Below, piece after piece: positions 1 to 31,472 of a DNA stretch of 64,000 bases. The stretch comes from Stenocarpella maydis (Eukaryota > Ascomycota > Sordariomycetes > Diaporthales > Diaporthaceae): assembly GCA_002270565.1 (NCBI GenBank), contig CM008199.1, positions 1 through 64,000 of the forward strand, read 5' to 3'. A program made the translations under genes and the position numbers. Within the stretch, counting starts at the first letter, position 1. The number at the start of each line of letters is the position of its first letter. Below the pieces are notes generated by a model that saw only the letters and a program-made list of their open reading frames with translations, was not told the DNA's origin and did not search any database.

Positions 1-772
1 GGCGCCTGCCGCATCAGCACGAGCGCCTGGCTGAACTTGTCCTCGCCCAGGGCCGCCTTGAGGGCGTACGTGAAGCGCGACCACCTGCTCGACCCCGCGC
101 TGCCCCGCCGCCGGAGCTCGTCGAGCGCGCCGGCCGTGGTGATGGTGTCCTGGTACTCGCCCAGGATGTACGTGCGCACGCTGAACAGGACCACCTCGGA
201 GATGTAGAACGTGTTGGGCGGCCGCACGACCCGTAGGCCCGGCACGTGTGCCCTGGCCTCGCCTGCGGTGATGGCGCCTCTGCCCCGGAGCCTACGCCGT
301 ATGTGTGTTGCGAGACGGCTGCTGTCTACTGTCTGGCCATTTGGGAGGCGGACTCGGCCGCGGTTGTTGTACTGAAGCGCCTGCTGCACAGTATCACTAT
401 CTAGGCCATCTCGGAGTGAGATATACTTGCGACAGCCCCATGATTTAAGTCTCGTCTTGTACATTTTGGCACTGGACTCTCATATCAGCGTCGAAGCATC
501 CTACAAATACATCCAGTGGGTTGAAGTAAACCATACGTGGCATGGAAGCCGTGTTTCTCCTCCATGGTATGCATGACTTCTTTGAGAGGCAATTCGTCCT
601 CCATGTATAAGCGCTGAATCTCCGTCTTATGCAACGCCCATTCCCCCTCACTCGCATAGCGGACCGGCTCGGAACGCCTGCATGCATCGCGACTCGATAC
701 GGTGAGGTCACTAGTATCTTGAATGGTAGGCGTCTGGCCAAGTCTGGCCTCTCCGTCTCTGCCTGAGGTCAT
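1..772 (-). CDS. Nuclear Clr5-domain protein (partial, two exons)
   Basis: Exon 1 is 772..537 and exon 2 is 471..1, running off the window, so the C-terminus is missing. The first exon starts MTSGRDGEARLG and enters a Clr5-type domain near residue 45 (WALHKTEIQRLYMEDELPL, then EEKHGFHAT). A 65-nt intron at 536..472 with GTATGG donor, a CTGAT branch-like site and CAG acceptor joins this to AKMYKTRLKSWGCRKYI, which completes the domain. The Clr5 domain is a short N-terminal module of many filamentous-ascomycete nuclear proteins, named after a fission yeast silencing factor. A spliceosomal intron, GC-rich codons and the standard code show it is nuclear DNA, unlike the rest of the window. The later part (RPPNTFYISEVVLFSVRTYI) is typical of the alpha-helical tails of such proteins. 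Function unknown. Confidence 0.8.
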
Positions 773-1250
773 GTTGAAGCTATCGCGGTGATCTTTGCGG
801 CCGCAAGAGCAGAGTCGTTCCGCTTTCGTGGAGGCGAGGTCTTGTCCATCAAGCCGACCCTACGTGCGGAACGACCGGCGCGTTGGCGGAGTATATCTAC
901 GCCTTTGGTGCACAATTGATGTCTCAGCGTCGTGCTGATCACCGAGTTGATGGCGGGGATGGCGGTGTCGCGGCACTGCTAAATACACTGGGAGGATGGA
1001 TCCTTCGATCCTCAACGAGGGCTGGGGTTGCAACGCTTCCGTCTGTCGGTGCGCGCGGGGAGCTACAGGCAAGACATGGTAGGTTGTGCTGCCTCCTCGT
1101 AGGACAAGTATCAGGTCAAGAATTATATAATGTATAAATTTCAATACTTTTCTAGGCCATCTAGTGTCATACCTATTCGTGCGCCGGTATTGGTTCTTCT
1201 TCCTCTTTGCCTTCCCATTCCACCCCTCCCCCCCCCCCCCTCATTATTTT
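773..1250. other. Nuclear-type flank and junction to mitochondrial DNA
   Basis: The region upstream of the Clr5-domain gene is about half G+C up to roughly 1,140. It then passes through a C-rich stretch (a run of about 13 C near 1,230) into A/T-rich DNA with mitochondrial character. I see no convincing gene here. The short open frames of both strands lack recognisable motifs. The composition break lies somewhere between 1,140 and 1,250. Confidence 0.6.
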
Positions 1251-1812
1251 TTTTTAGTCTTGTTAATATAATTGTTTTTTTTTGCCTTTTAATTTAACGT
1301 TTATTTCAAATAACCCCACCCTGAAAATAAAGCAAAAATTAAATATAATGTTCTGTTGTCTTTTGGATAATTATATCATAATAGCTGTTAAATTAAAGTT
1401 GGAATTAAGGATTATAAATAAGGTTCTTTAATACTTTATTATTTTTAATATAATGATATTTAATTTACTATATATATTTTCTTCTTTTTATTTTCCTAGC
1501 TCGATTAAGACATCACTATATGCTGGAAACTTCTAAAGGTTTAATTACGTTTATACTTATGAATTATAAAACGTGAAAATATTAAACATGTAACAAATGG
1601 GTAATCAGCAGGAAACCAACGGATGTCTCATTATCCTAGTAGGATCCTCAACGACTATACGTGATGTATTTTATTTTAAATTTTACCGCTAATTGCTGAA
1701 ACTTCGAGTGGTTTATTTAATTTAAAGTAAAATAAAGATATAGTCTAATCTTATATGAAAATATAAGTATATTGATTCATTAAATATAAGCTTATTTATA
1801 AAAATAAGTAAA
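1251..1812 (+). mobile_element. Orphan group I intron core, no exons recognised
   Basis: Between about 1,510 and 1,770 the segment carries, in order, TATGCTGGAAACTTC, AATCAGCAGGAAACC, ATCCTCAACGACTATACG and AAGATATAGTC. This P/Q/R/S series also occurs in the bona fide group I introns of cox1 introns 8 and 11 in this window. No exon of a known gene flanks it. It is probably a relic or an intron of a gene I do not recognise. The remainder is A/T-rich and featureless. Confidence 0.55.
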
Positions 1813-1974
1813 ATGTGTCAATTCAAATTTTGTATGGCTCAAAAAAGATATTTCACTTGTACAAGACAACTTTGTATAGAACCTGCAAGTTATTCAGCTT
1901 TAGCTTTTGCTAGCAAATCTACAGTTGGATTATCTCTAGGCTTATTAGCCCCTTTTTTAACAATATTAGGTTAG
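1813..1974 (+). CDS. Unidentified 53-residue ORF
   Basis: An ATG-to-TAG frame of 53 codons directly follows the orphan group I core. Its second half (ALAFASKSTVGLSLGLLAPF) is hydrophobic and could span a membrane. It faintly resembles the last helix of ATP synthase subunit 9 but lacks the acidic residue essential there, so I do not assign it. It could be an exon of something split, or noise. Confidence 0.2.
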   Translation: MCQFKFCMAQKRYFTCTRQLCIEPASYSALAFASKSTVGLSLGLLAPFLTILG

Positions 1975-2099
1975 GTTATGTTTTATATAATGTAACTACT
2001 GACAGTGTATTATCTACAGGTAATACAATAGAGGTAATATAACGTAGTCTATATCTTTGACAATCCGGTTATGGGTTTCATTGTAAAGTCTTGGACTTT

Positions 2100-2381
2100 A
2101 TGCTTAATATTGGTTCAAATTTAAATCAGTTTAACTATTCAGAATTATTGAGTATTTATTACTCATTAAATCAACTTTATGTTGAAATTGATAGTTATAT
2201 AAATAATTTTTATTCTCTAGCTGAGTCATCTGCTTCTCTTAGGGATAATGGGAATAGCTCAAGAGACTGAATGGATCTAGCAATTCTTTTACGCAGTGAT
2301 CTTGAGGATATTCTGATATATCTGAAACTAATCGAGCCTCGTATAGATGCTTACAGATTTTTTTCAGAGTTAAATTTTTAG
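2100..2381 (+). CDS. Unidentified 93-residue ORF
   Basis: The frame opens with ATG (MLNIGSNLNQFNYSELL) and closes with TAG. It uses one in-frame TGA as Trp (SSRDWMDLAILLRSD). It is hydrophilic, probably alpha-helical, with no membrane span and no recognised motif. Codon use is A/T-rich like the mitochondrial genes. Function unknown. Confidence 0.3.
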
Positions 2382-2426
2382 TAAGATTAAGGTGTAGTAT
2401 CAAAGGATTTTCTTTTTTTTTTTTAT

Positions 2427-2518
2427 GGGGGCTGTATAGCTATATATGCTGCGGCCCCTCTCTCTTTATTTGATTAATTAAGGGAGCTGTGTAGTTATAT
2501 ACTCTACGGCTTCTCTCT
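2427..2518 (+). repeat. Diverged direct repeat pair
   Basis: Two adjacent units, about 2,427-2,460 and 2,482-2,518, share a pattern of GGGxGCTGTxTAGxTATATxC followed by a CTCTCT tail. They lie in non-coding A/T-rich DNA. Confidence 0.4.
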
Positions 2519-2663
2519 ATTTTCATAAATTTAGTTAAATAATATAATTTCACTTAAATTTTGGTATTAAAGTGAAAACCATATAGAGGTGTAGTTACGA
2601 TTTGTGTATATGCTGTAAACATCAATTACTATACCTAATTGTATATTATAATTTACAATTTTC

Positions 2664-3886
2664 ATGAATTTTATGGAATTATCTAATATAACAATTAATA
2701 TTTTACCTGATTTTTCTTCTATTGTGGCTGGGATGTACACTTTGTGTAGCTTATAAAGAATAGATGATATTTCTTTATATCTTTTTTCCGGTTGTTATAT
2801 TGGTGTTGGTATAGTAATGTTAGTTCTTTTTATGTCTGGTATGAAAATAAGTAATGAACTACTTAATTATAATTCTAATGTTATTAAAGAATTAGAAAAA
2901 AAATTTTTAAAGGTTTAGAGTCTATTGAATATGACATTAGTATAAATGATATTTTTATTGTTAAAGATCCATCTTGATATTTAATAAAACCTGAATTGCA
3001 ATATATTTTAAAAAATGCATATAGATCTAATCGTAAACAAAGATTTTACCATAAAAGTGATTTCGTTTATATGGTTATCTTTAATACTGTACCAAAAGAT
3101 GGTTCTAGATATCTTGTTTATAATTATAGAGCGTACAACAAAATTTTTATTGAATTGCTATATGCTTATATTATATTGGAACAAAAGTCAACATTATATG
3201 AAATATAAAAAGGTTATATAGCAAGTGATTATATATTTGTAGTAGATAATGAATTAGAAAATAAACACTCTAATTTATCAATTTTTGATCAGTATACCAA
3301 ACCTCTTGAATTTGATTTATCATCAAATTTGTGATTTAATTATATACAATTAGTTAAGCGTCATATTAAAGGTGAAGTTATAAAAAAGGATTATCAAGGT
3401 ATGACAAAATTAATTGAATTGTTATTAGAAAAAAATGAAGTTGATGTTTTAAAAGTTTTAAATGAAAACGCATCAATTGAACAGGTTAAGAATGATATTA
3501 AAGAGTTAAAACCAGAACAAATATATAATTATATCACTAGATTTATATTTATAGTTTCAGATTTAAATGCTTTTATAGAGTCTGTTAAATTATTAGCTAA
3601 GGATGTAAATTTAGGCCCACAAAAAGATAGAGGGTCGGGAGCTTATATATCAGAAGTTTTAAGTAATATAGATAGGGGGTTTAGAAATAGTATGTATAAT
3701 CATAATAATGTGTTATTAAATAAATATATAAATGATTAAAATCGTAGATATAATACTTATATACCTAAATCTTGTTTTTCATATAAAAACATACATATGA
3801 ATATAGGTAATGTTAGATGATATTCTACAATTTATACTAAGTCTTCTAGTACGGAGAGACTTACTTCAGGGGGGCGGGTGCAATAA
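2664..3886 (+). pseudogene. Broken free-standing mitochondrial ORF of unknown function
   Basis: Read with TGA as Trp, one long product can be followed from ATG 2,664 to TAA 3,884-3,886. It is interrupted by in-frame TAA codons (after TLCSL near 2,754, at 3,206-3,208 and at 3,737-3,739) and by a frameshift in the A-rich run near 2,900. The start holds a hydrophobic segment (YIGVGIVMLVLFMSG). The rest is Lys/Asn/Glu-rich (RSNRKQRFYHKSDFVYMVIF; TKLIELLLEKNEVDVLKVL). I recognise no family. It looks like a plasmid-type or orphan ORF decaying in the mitochondrial genome. Lengthy open stretches between the stops argue it was once coding. Confidence 0.45.
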
Positions 3887-4969
3887 CGAACTTTAATTGC
3901 TTTTTATAATAGTTTAGTCCTTCGGCCGTCTTAAAGTGAGGGTAGCCTATTTTTAAATTGCCCTTCTGGGCGAAGCGCCCCCTCCTAACGAAGTTCGGGA
4001 TCAGAATAAAATTCGGGCAGGACGCCTAGTCCTGGGCCGATAGGTTAAAATATAAACTTTTTTTTAACCTAAATTAAGTATCGGGGGTGTAATCTATTTA
4101 CGACGAAGTCGGGTTATACCCCTATATATATTTCTGCTACTCGGCCGAAGGATATATGTGGGCTCCTCTAGTCCTCATAAGTAAATTAGAAAGGAATAAC
4201 AATATATATTTAGGCTCTATATGTCTTATTAAGGTTTTTCCTTTTATTCTTAAGTTTACTTTTAACTATATTAGTAATATTATTATTACCTTAAGTAATA
4301 TATTTAGCTAAGTTAAATTGACCTAGTTGGTTTAGCGACTACTTTTTACTGGGCTGGCCTCCTATACTGACTTCTCCTGACTACGAAGTCAGTATGGCTA
4401 CTAAGTCAGCATGGCTGGCGACTTCGTTGTCAAAAATGTACTTCGTTGTTAGGCCATTTATGCGTAGCCAGCTTTGGGATATATAAAAAAAAATCGGATC
4501 CTGCTATGTAATATTTTTGACTTAGCCGGCGTAACCATATAGGTATCGACTAATTTTATTTTTTATTCATATCTCCCCCCCCTCCTAGGGTTCAGGTTCA
4601 GTAAAAAAGCCTAATTACTTTTGATCCCTGGTATATTTTGTTAGAAGAAGCTTGCATATTTCTCTGCCTGACTGGCTGCCATACTTCTGACTGCCTGACT
4701 TCTCTTTGCAGGCTGGCTAGTCAGAAGTATGGCAGGAGAAGTCGCCATGCATACTGACTTCTCCTTTATCCCCCTCCTAGCTTGCTACTCCTGAACAAGC
4801 TGGGAGGGGATTAGAAGGATGGCCAGTCAGCTAGGAGAAGTACTGAAGGCGGCGTAAGTACAATGTACTCCTTCGGTTAGGATAAGTGTATTTCGTCTGG
4901 TCAGGTATAAGGGGAAAAAAATACAAGTTTTTATAAGGCTTCTATTCTACATTTTATCTAAATGGTATA
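3887..4969. other. Non-coding region with GC-rich hairpin repeats
   Basis: No gene is visible. A/T-rich spacer alternates with GC-rich palindromic pieces built from TGACTTCGTAGTCAG-like units (near 4,365-4,450 and 4,665-4,790) and C- or G-runs. Similar units recur near 25,806, 46,000 and 58,490. These look like GC clusters of the kind found in fungal mitochondrial spacers. Confidence 0.5.
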
Positions 4970-5038
4970 GATTATGAGGTAGATGGTCTACACTTTGATT
5001 GCAAATCTTAAGTCCGAGGTTCGATTCCTCCATAATCT
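4970..5038 (+). tRNA. trnC: tRNA-Cys (GCA), anticodon stem imperfect
   Basis: The acceptor stem GATTATG pairs with CATAATC (7 bp), the D-arm is GTAG/CTAC, and the T-arm is GAGG-TTCGATT-CCTC. The anticodon loop TTGCAAA reads GCA, for cysteine. The anticodon stem TTTGA/TCTTA has two internal mismatches where TAAGA would pair fully, so the gene may be decayed or the transcript tolerant of it. It lies between the GC-cluster region and cox1. Confidence 0.6.
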
Positions 5039-5360
5039 TATTATAAGCAAAGTTAATGATTAACTTTGCTCTATTTACGCTAACATTCTACTGCTTTAGA
5101 TTATAAGAATTTATTCTCTGTTTGATAAAATTCACATTATTGATTTTACAAATAAGATAAGTCATTAAATAAAATTAAATTATAACTAGCTATATTTACT
5201 TATCCTGTTAAGGATAAAGTATCGACCGAAGGAGAAGTCGGAAGGCCAAGATAATAATTTATATAAAGTAGGTCTGGATTATAATATAATAAATAATTCA
5301 GAGGAAGTTTCAGATCGAGTTTATATTAGTGGAAATAAGAGAAATAGTGATATATATGGT
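5039..5360. other. cox1 leader region with in-frame open extension
   Basis: The spacer between trnC and the conserved part of cox1. The cox1 frame is open from 5,190, after TAG at 5,187-5,189, but has no ATG. The encoded stretch (DNNLYKVGLDYNIINNSEEV) has no relation to cox1 that I can see. Either translation starts at a non-ATG codon or this is untranslated leader. Confidence 0.4.
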
Positions 5361-27640
<22,280 letters not shown>

Positions 27641-27693
27641 GCTTGATTGGAGGGTTGGTAACAAAAATTACACATACCCTCCTTTTCACTAGA

Positions 27694-27816
27694 TTGAAAG
27701 CTTTATTAAATAGAGACTCCCATATCGTCAAATGAGTATTTCGTAGTCCACCTAAACCTCATGCTTTTGTGAGTCTTCCTGTACAAAGTAGCTCTTTGCA
27801 ATCTTTATTGAATTAA
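27694..27816 (+). pseudogene. Partial second copy of the cox1 3' end
   Basis: Encodes KALLNRDSHIVKWVFRSPPK then PHAFVSLPVQSSSLQSLLN and TAA. The last 60 nt are nearly identical to exon 13, while the part before is diverged. It has no splice connection that I can see and is probably a leftover of recombination. Confidence 0.7.
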
Positions 27817-27907
27817 GATAATACTAATTTAACTAGGGGGGGCGGTTAGGTGAAGCTAGGCAGATCTTGGCTTCGTAGTCTAATGGCTGCCCAACCGCCC
27901 CCACCCT

Positions 27908-27953
27908 GATTATCGCGCACCTAATAAATTCATCTATTAGGTGCGCGATAATC
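27908..27953. repeat. 44-bp palindrome family, copy H1
   Basis: Arms ATTATCGCGCACCTAATA and TATTAGGTGCGCGATAAT meet around a short AT-rich centre. It lies after the partial cox1 copy. Confidence 0.85.
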
Positions 27954-28427
27954 ACAACGAAAATAGTTATTCCTAAAATTTAGTGTGTTTTACTGCACCC
28001 TAAATTTATTCTCTTTTATTTGTATAAATAGATAAGAGGTGTATATGTACACTCATAACTGAATTAACAGAATTAGCTATAATAATCACGGTTGACGGCG
28101 TGCTGCCTTATGCTAATCTCGTTCCTGTTAGTGAAGATAAAAAGAAAAACGTCCCCCCCCTTGGTGCTCCTACAGATAAGAACGGTCTGATAAGGGGGGG
28201 GGAGCTATAAGGTTTACTTTATATATTATAAAGCGCTATTATCACTCTCTTTCTAGCTTTCCACAGGCTGCATACTTTTCGCTAAGCCAAACAGCCGTGG
28301 GAGCCAAAAAGAAAGACTGGTGGTTAACAATCCCGGATGAACTTCTTAACATTGGATGTGTTAGAATAATTCATCTGCAAATATATGCCCTGTAGGGTTG
28401 AAAAACCATGCGTAAAGCTGTGTCTTT

Positions 28428-28471
28428 ATTATCGCGCACCTAATAGATTCATCTATTAGGTGCACGATAAT
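28428..28471. repeat. 44-bp palindrome family, copy H2
   Basis: One arm has CGCGCACC and the other GGTGCACG, so one pair is mismatched; otherwise identical to the family. Confidence 0.85.
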
Positions 28472-28824
28472 TAACTTAGTAAATTATTATTCACGTTATG
28501 GTTTTAAACGAAAAGTGACACTGAAAACTATACTATTATAGATTACAATATAATTAGGTAGGTAGTAAGTACAAGGAATATTGGTTGAGATTGCTTTTTA
28601 TTTAGCAATTAATTGACCATCATTAGCCTTGGGATAAGGAACGGAAAGGTAAAGACGGACCGGTACTACTTCATACACTGTAGTAGGACTCCAGGGAGCC
28701 GAAGAGGTATGGACAGGTAACATTGTCCACATATGACGGTAAGGAATCTTAAATATTAACGGATGATGGGTATACCCTATTCTTACCGGTATAATTACCT
28801 ATAATTATAAGTAAATAAATGATG

Positions 28825-28868
28825 ATTATCGTGCACCTAATAGATTCATCTAATAGGTGGGCGATAAT
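28825..28868. repeat. 44-bp palindrome family, copy H3
   Basis: Arms have CGTGCACC and GGTGGGCG, the most degraded copy. It sits at the start of the broken LAGLIDADG gene. Confidence 0.8.
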
Positions 28869-29382
28869 TAAAAAATTAAATAAAAACAAATTTTTTATGT
28901 TTGGTGTTGTTGATGCGGTTAGCCTATTATTACGTTGTATGTGTACTTGCTTATATATTAAAGATGGTCTAGTGCTAAATAGTAATCGAAGATATTCTTC
29001 TTCTAATAATAAAGGAAAGGAATTACTTTATGTAGTTAACTCTGGTAAGCCTGAAAGTAGTTTAACTTCAAGTTTAACACCTTACTATGTGACTGGTTAT
29101 TTAGATGCGGAATCCAGCTTTACTATTTCTAGGAATAAAGACTCTAAAGGTAAAGCTTGACCACGGCTAGTGTTTAAAGTGGGGGGGGGGGCTCATATCA
29201 GAGAGAAAGTTCTTTTAGAGAGAATAGCTCTTTTTTTTGGCGTAGGTAAAGTTTATGCTGATCGTTCTTCTAGCTGTCAATATATAGTTCAATCTATCTC
29301 AGGTCTGGAAGTTATAGTTAAGCATTTGGAGTCTTATCCTTTAATAACTCAGAAACGTGCTGACTTTGAGCTTTTTAGACAA

Positions 29383-29426
29383 GCTAGTGTGCGAGTCCTT
29401 CCTCCTTCGGCGACTCGCGCACTAGC
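29383..29426. repeat. Hairpin, GCTAGTGTGCGAGT type (V3)
   Basis: Arms GCTAGTGTGCGAGTC and GACTCGCGCACTAGC enclose CTTCGG. It is inserted in the broken LAGLIDADG gene and related in its outer arm to V1 and V2. Confidence 0.75.
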
Positions 29427-29804
29427 TAGCATTCTATTTAGTTTTAGCGAAGGAGCATTTAACTGAGTAAGGTTTTCAACAGTATATTAATCTTCCCCGG
29501 AGGGGACCCTCTAGAGTCCCTTCAGGGACCCCGCGAGGGGGGGGTAGAGCTACAATTAATAATGGAAATCATTTCAAAAACTTATTAGTTGAATACCCTT
29601 GTACAGTTAAACTACCTAAACCTTATTTCGAATTTAAAGGTTTAATAGATCCTCATTTAATAGTAGGTTTCGCAGATGGGTCCTTCGGCAGGATGTTTTC
29701 GAATTAAAACTCGAAAATCTGCGGCTTATAAATTGGGAGTATCAGTGAATTTAGGTTTTATATTAACTCAAGATGTAAGAGATGGAGTATTTATGCGAAG
29801 TTTT

Positions 29805-29848
29805 ATTATCGTGCACCTAATAGATTCATCTATTAGGTGCACGATAAT
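29805..29848. repeat. 44-bp palindrome family, copy H4, inside a coding remnant
   Basis: Arms have CGTGCACC and GGTGCACG, fully paired. Removing about 46 bp restores the family's continuous reading (AGT TTA GAA AAA TAT TTT), which shows this palindrome was inserted. Confidence 0.85.
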
Positions 29849-30136
29849 TAGAAAAATATTTTAAATGTGGTGGGTATAGTATTGCTACTGATGGTATGTC
29901 TTGCGAATATCATGTTTACCGTTTATCCGATATTATTAACACTATTATACCTTTTTTTAACATCCTCTTTAAGGGGCCAAAAGGTTTGACTTTGCAGATT
30001 TTACTAAGGCTGCTAAGATTTTACAGGATAAATACCATCTTACTGAGGATGGATATACAAAAAAAAACACTTGAGTTTAATAATGGTATGGATAGGAGTA
30101 GAAAATAACTTAGTTTGTATACAAAGGTGAGGCGGG

Positions 30137-30310
30137 GTTTACAGACAATTATTATATGGTAAAGTGGCGGTAATAAATCTTTGAATGGCTCCACAATTCT
30201 ATACAGATACATTACAAGCTCTATTAAATAGAAGTTCACCTAGCTTAGAATGATCATTAAGCAGTCCACCTAAACCTCACGCTTTTGTGAGTCTACCTGT
30301 ACAATCTTAG
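30137..30310 (+). pseudogene. Third copy of the cox1 3' end (displaced C-terminus)
   Basis: Encodes VYRQLLYGKVAVINLWMAPQ, FYTDTLQALLNRSSPSLEWS and LSSPPKPHAFVSLPVQS then TAG. It matches exon 13 with mostly synonymous changes and has the shorter ending seen in many fungi. It follows a homing-endonuclease remnant. It looks like the original cox1 end displaced by an insertion that brought its own C-terminal coding sequence. Confidence 0.8.
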
Positions 30311-31037
30311 TTATATCTATAAATAGTCTGTGTGAATATAAATAAATTTACAATTGTTATTAAAAAGTTTATAAAAACTTTATGTATTTGTTAGTTTTTA
30401 TAATATCAAATATGGATTCTTGAATATTTCATTTTTAGGTTTTTCGTATTTTATATGCAATATTAATAATAAAAAAGTTTTCAGGTTTGCTAGCGCGCGA
30501 GTCCCTCCTCCAGCCGAAGGAGGCGACTACTGACAGATTTATCTATCAGGTGCACGCTAGCAGTCTTTTTTTTTTGTTCTTTGTTCAGAATGTCGCTTTT
30601 CTCTTTTATAGTAAGGATGCCAATATAAAAAATTTGTATATGATAAGGTTGGAGGGGGGAATAGAAGAATATAATTCTTGATCTTATCTCACCCTCTAAT
30701 TAAATTTTCTTAAATCAATAAGAAATGATAATAATACGACGTTAGCTGAGATTAGATTATTGAATAATTGGTTTATTAGAAATTAATAAGAAAGGAATGA
30801 AACTTTAGAGATCAATAATAAATAAAGTTATTTAAATATAAGGTAGGTTTTTCCTATTATGTTTTAACTATTGTTAATGTATAATAACTTAATTTATAGT
30901 TATTTTAGGTTTATATTTTAAGAAACTTTAGAAGAAGTGTAATCTCCGTCTGAGGATGTATCACTGCGGATAGCTTGTTGTATGGTATAGAAAACCGAAT
31001 CGGTCAAGCCGTTAGAATCGTTACGGTAAACTTCTCA
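30311..31037. other. Spacer with a nested hairpin and a possible structured RNA
   Basis: Mostly A/T-rich. A nested hairpin lies at 30,489-30,561. The segment 30,936-31,032 is GC-richer and bounded by GAAGT and ACTTC, with internal hairpins ACCGA/TCGGT and CCGT/ACGG. It may be a small RNA domain, but I cannot identify it. Confidence 0.35.
30489..30561. repeat. Nested hairpin, GCTAGCGCGCG type (V2)
   Basis: Outer arms GCTAGCG and CGCTAGC enclose an inner GCCGAAGGAGG-type hairpin and a TGACAGATTTATCTATCA part. It appears to be one palindrome inserted into another. Confidence 0.65.
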
Positions 31038-31110
31038 TAAGAACTGATGTAATTTGGTAACATATTTGGGTTATACCCAAAAATTAAAGGTTCGAGGCCT
31101 TTGTTCTTAA
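31038..31110 (+). tRNA. trnI: tRNA with anticodon UAU (Ile, AUA codons)
   Basis: All four stems are perfect: acceptor TAAGAAC/GTTCTTA, D ATGT/ACAT, anticodon TTTGG/CCAAA and T AAAGG/CCTTT, with A as discriminator. The seven-base loop GTTATAC puts TAT at positions 34-36. The loop's first and last bases (G and C) could pair, which would leave a five-base loop. UAU would read AUA, which is frequent in these genes. Fungal mitochondria usually do this with a modified CAU tRNA, so the assignment is notable. Confidence 0.75.
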
Positions 31111-31472
31111 GGTCCAAGTGATATGTTATTTGATAAGAAAACATCCTTGGGTTGCTTTTTTTTTTTACAATTGACAAGCTATCGACAGATCGACAAAAAT
31201 CAATCTACCGGAAGCAATCACAATCATCCGCACTTTCTCAACGACAATCACCCCCCCCCCACTTTCTCAACGACAACCACCCCCCCTTTCTCAACGACAA
31301 CCATCCCCCACTTTCTCAACGACAGCCACCCCCCCCCACTTTATCAACGACAATCATCCGCACTTTCTCAAGCTAGATCTGTGTTGTCCTCATCAGTAAG
31401 AATTGGAGATTTCTTTTGACCAACATTTGATACATCGTCGAGATTGTTGTTCACCATGGCTTTTTCTCTCTC
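31111..31472 (+). promoter_or_regulatory. Upstream segment of the inserted nuclear-type gene, with tandem C-rich repeats
   Basis: From about 31,150 the composition changes to mixed nuclear type. Five to six units of CTTTCTCAACGACAAYCA with C-runs lie at 31,225-31,370. A good nuclear start context, TTCACCATGGC, is at 31,451, but its frame closes after six codons unless an intron is removed. C/T- and A/G-rich tracts follow. Confidence 0.4.

Larger units (their letters stand above)
27817..28824. other. Spacer with palindromes and structured GC-richer blocks
   Basis: No gene recognised. It contains two 44-bp palindromes (27,908 and 28,428), G/C homopolymer runs, a short open stretch near 28,050-28,200 of unknown meaning, a hairpin at 28,246-28,316 flanked by complementary TCTTTCT/AAAGAAAGA, and a structured block at about 28,560-28,790. 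Confidence 0.4.
28880..30108 (+). pseudogene. Broken free-standing LAGLIDADG homing endonuclease gene after cox1
   Basis: First motif YYVTGYLDAESSF near 29,090, then LVFKVGGGAHIREKVLLERI after a run of ten G that probably shifts the frame. VKHLESYPLITQKRADFELF is typical of the family. The second motif LIVGFADG lies near 29,655, then GVSVNLGFILTQDVRDGVFM. The gene is cut by a hairpin at 29,383, a GC block at 29,495-29,545 and palindrome H4 at 29,805, which splits MRS from KYFKCGG. It lies between cox1 and a second cox1 3' end, as expected for an endonuclease that inserted at the cox1 terminus. Confidence 0.75.

Noticed and set aside
860..1144. Overlapping open frames on both strands in the GC-rich start region
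   Set aside because: No motif, opposed frames overlap almost fully, and they lie in the 5' flank of the Clr5-domain gene; openness is expected in GC-rich DNA.
1813..1974. Possible atp9
   Set aside because: Only a faint hydrophobic resemblance; the essential acidic residue of the second helix and the conserved Arg-Asn-Pro loop are absent.
28819..28910. Protein start MMIIVHLIDSSNRW for the gene after cox1
   Set aside because: That peptide is the translation of palindrome H3, and nearly the same peptide appears at H4, so it is not a true N-terminus.
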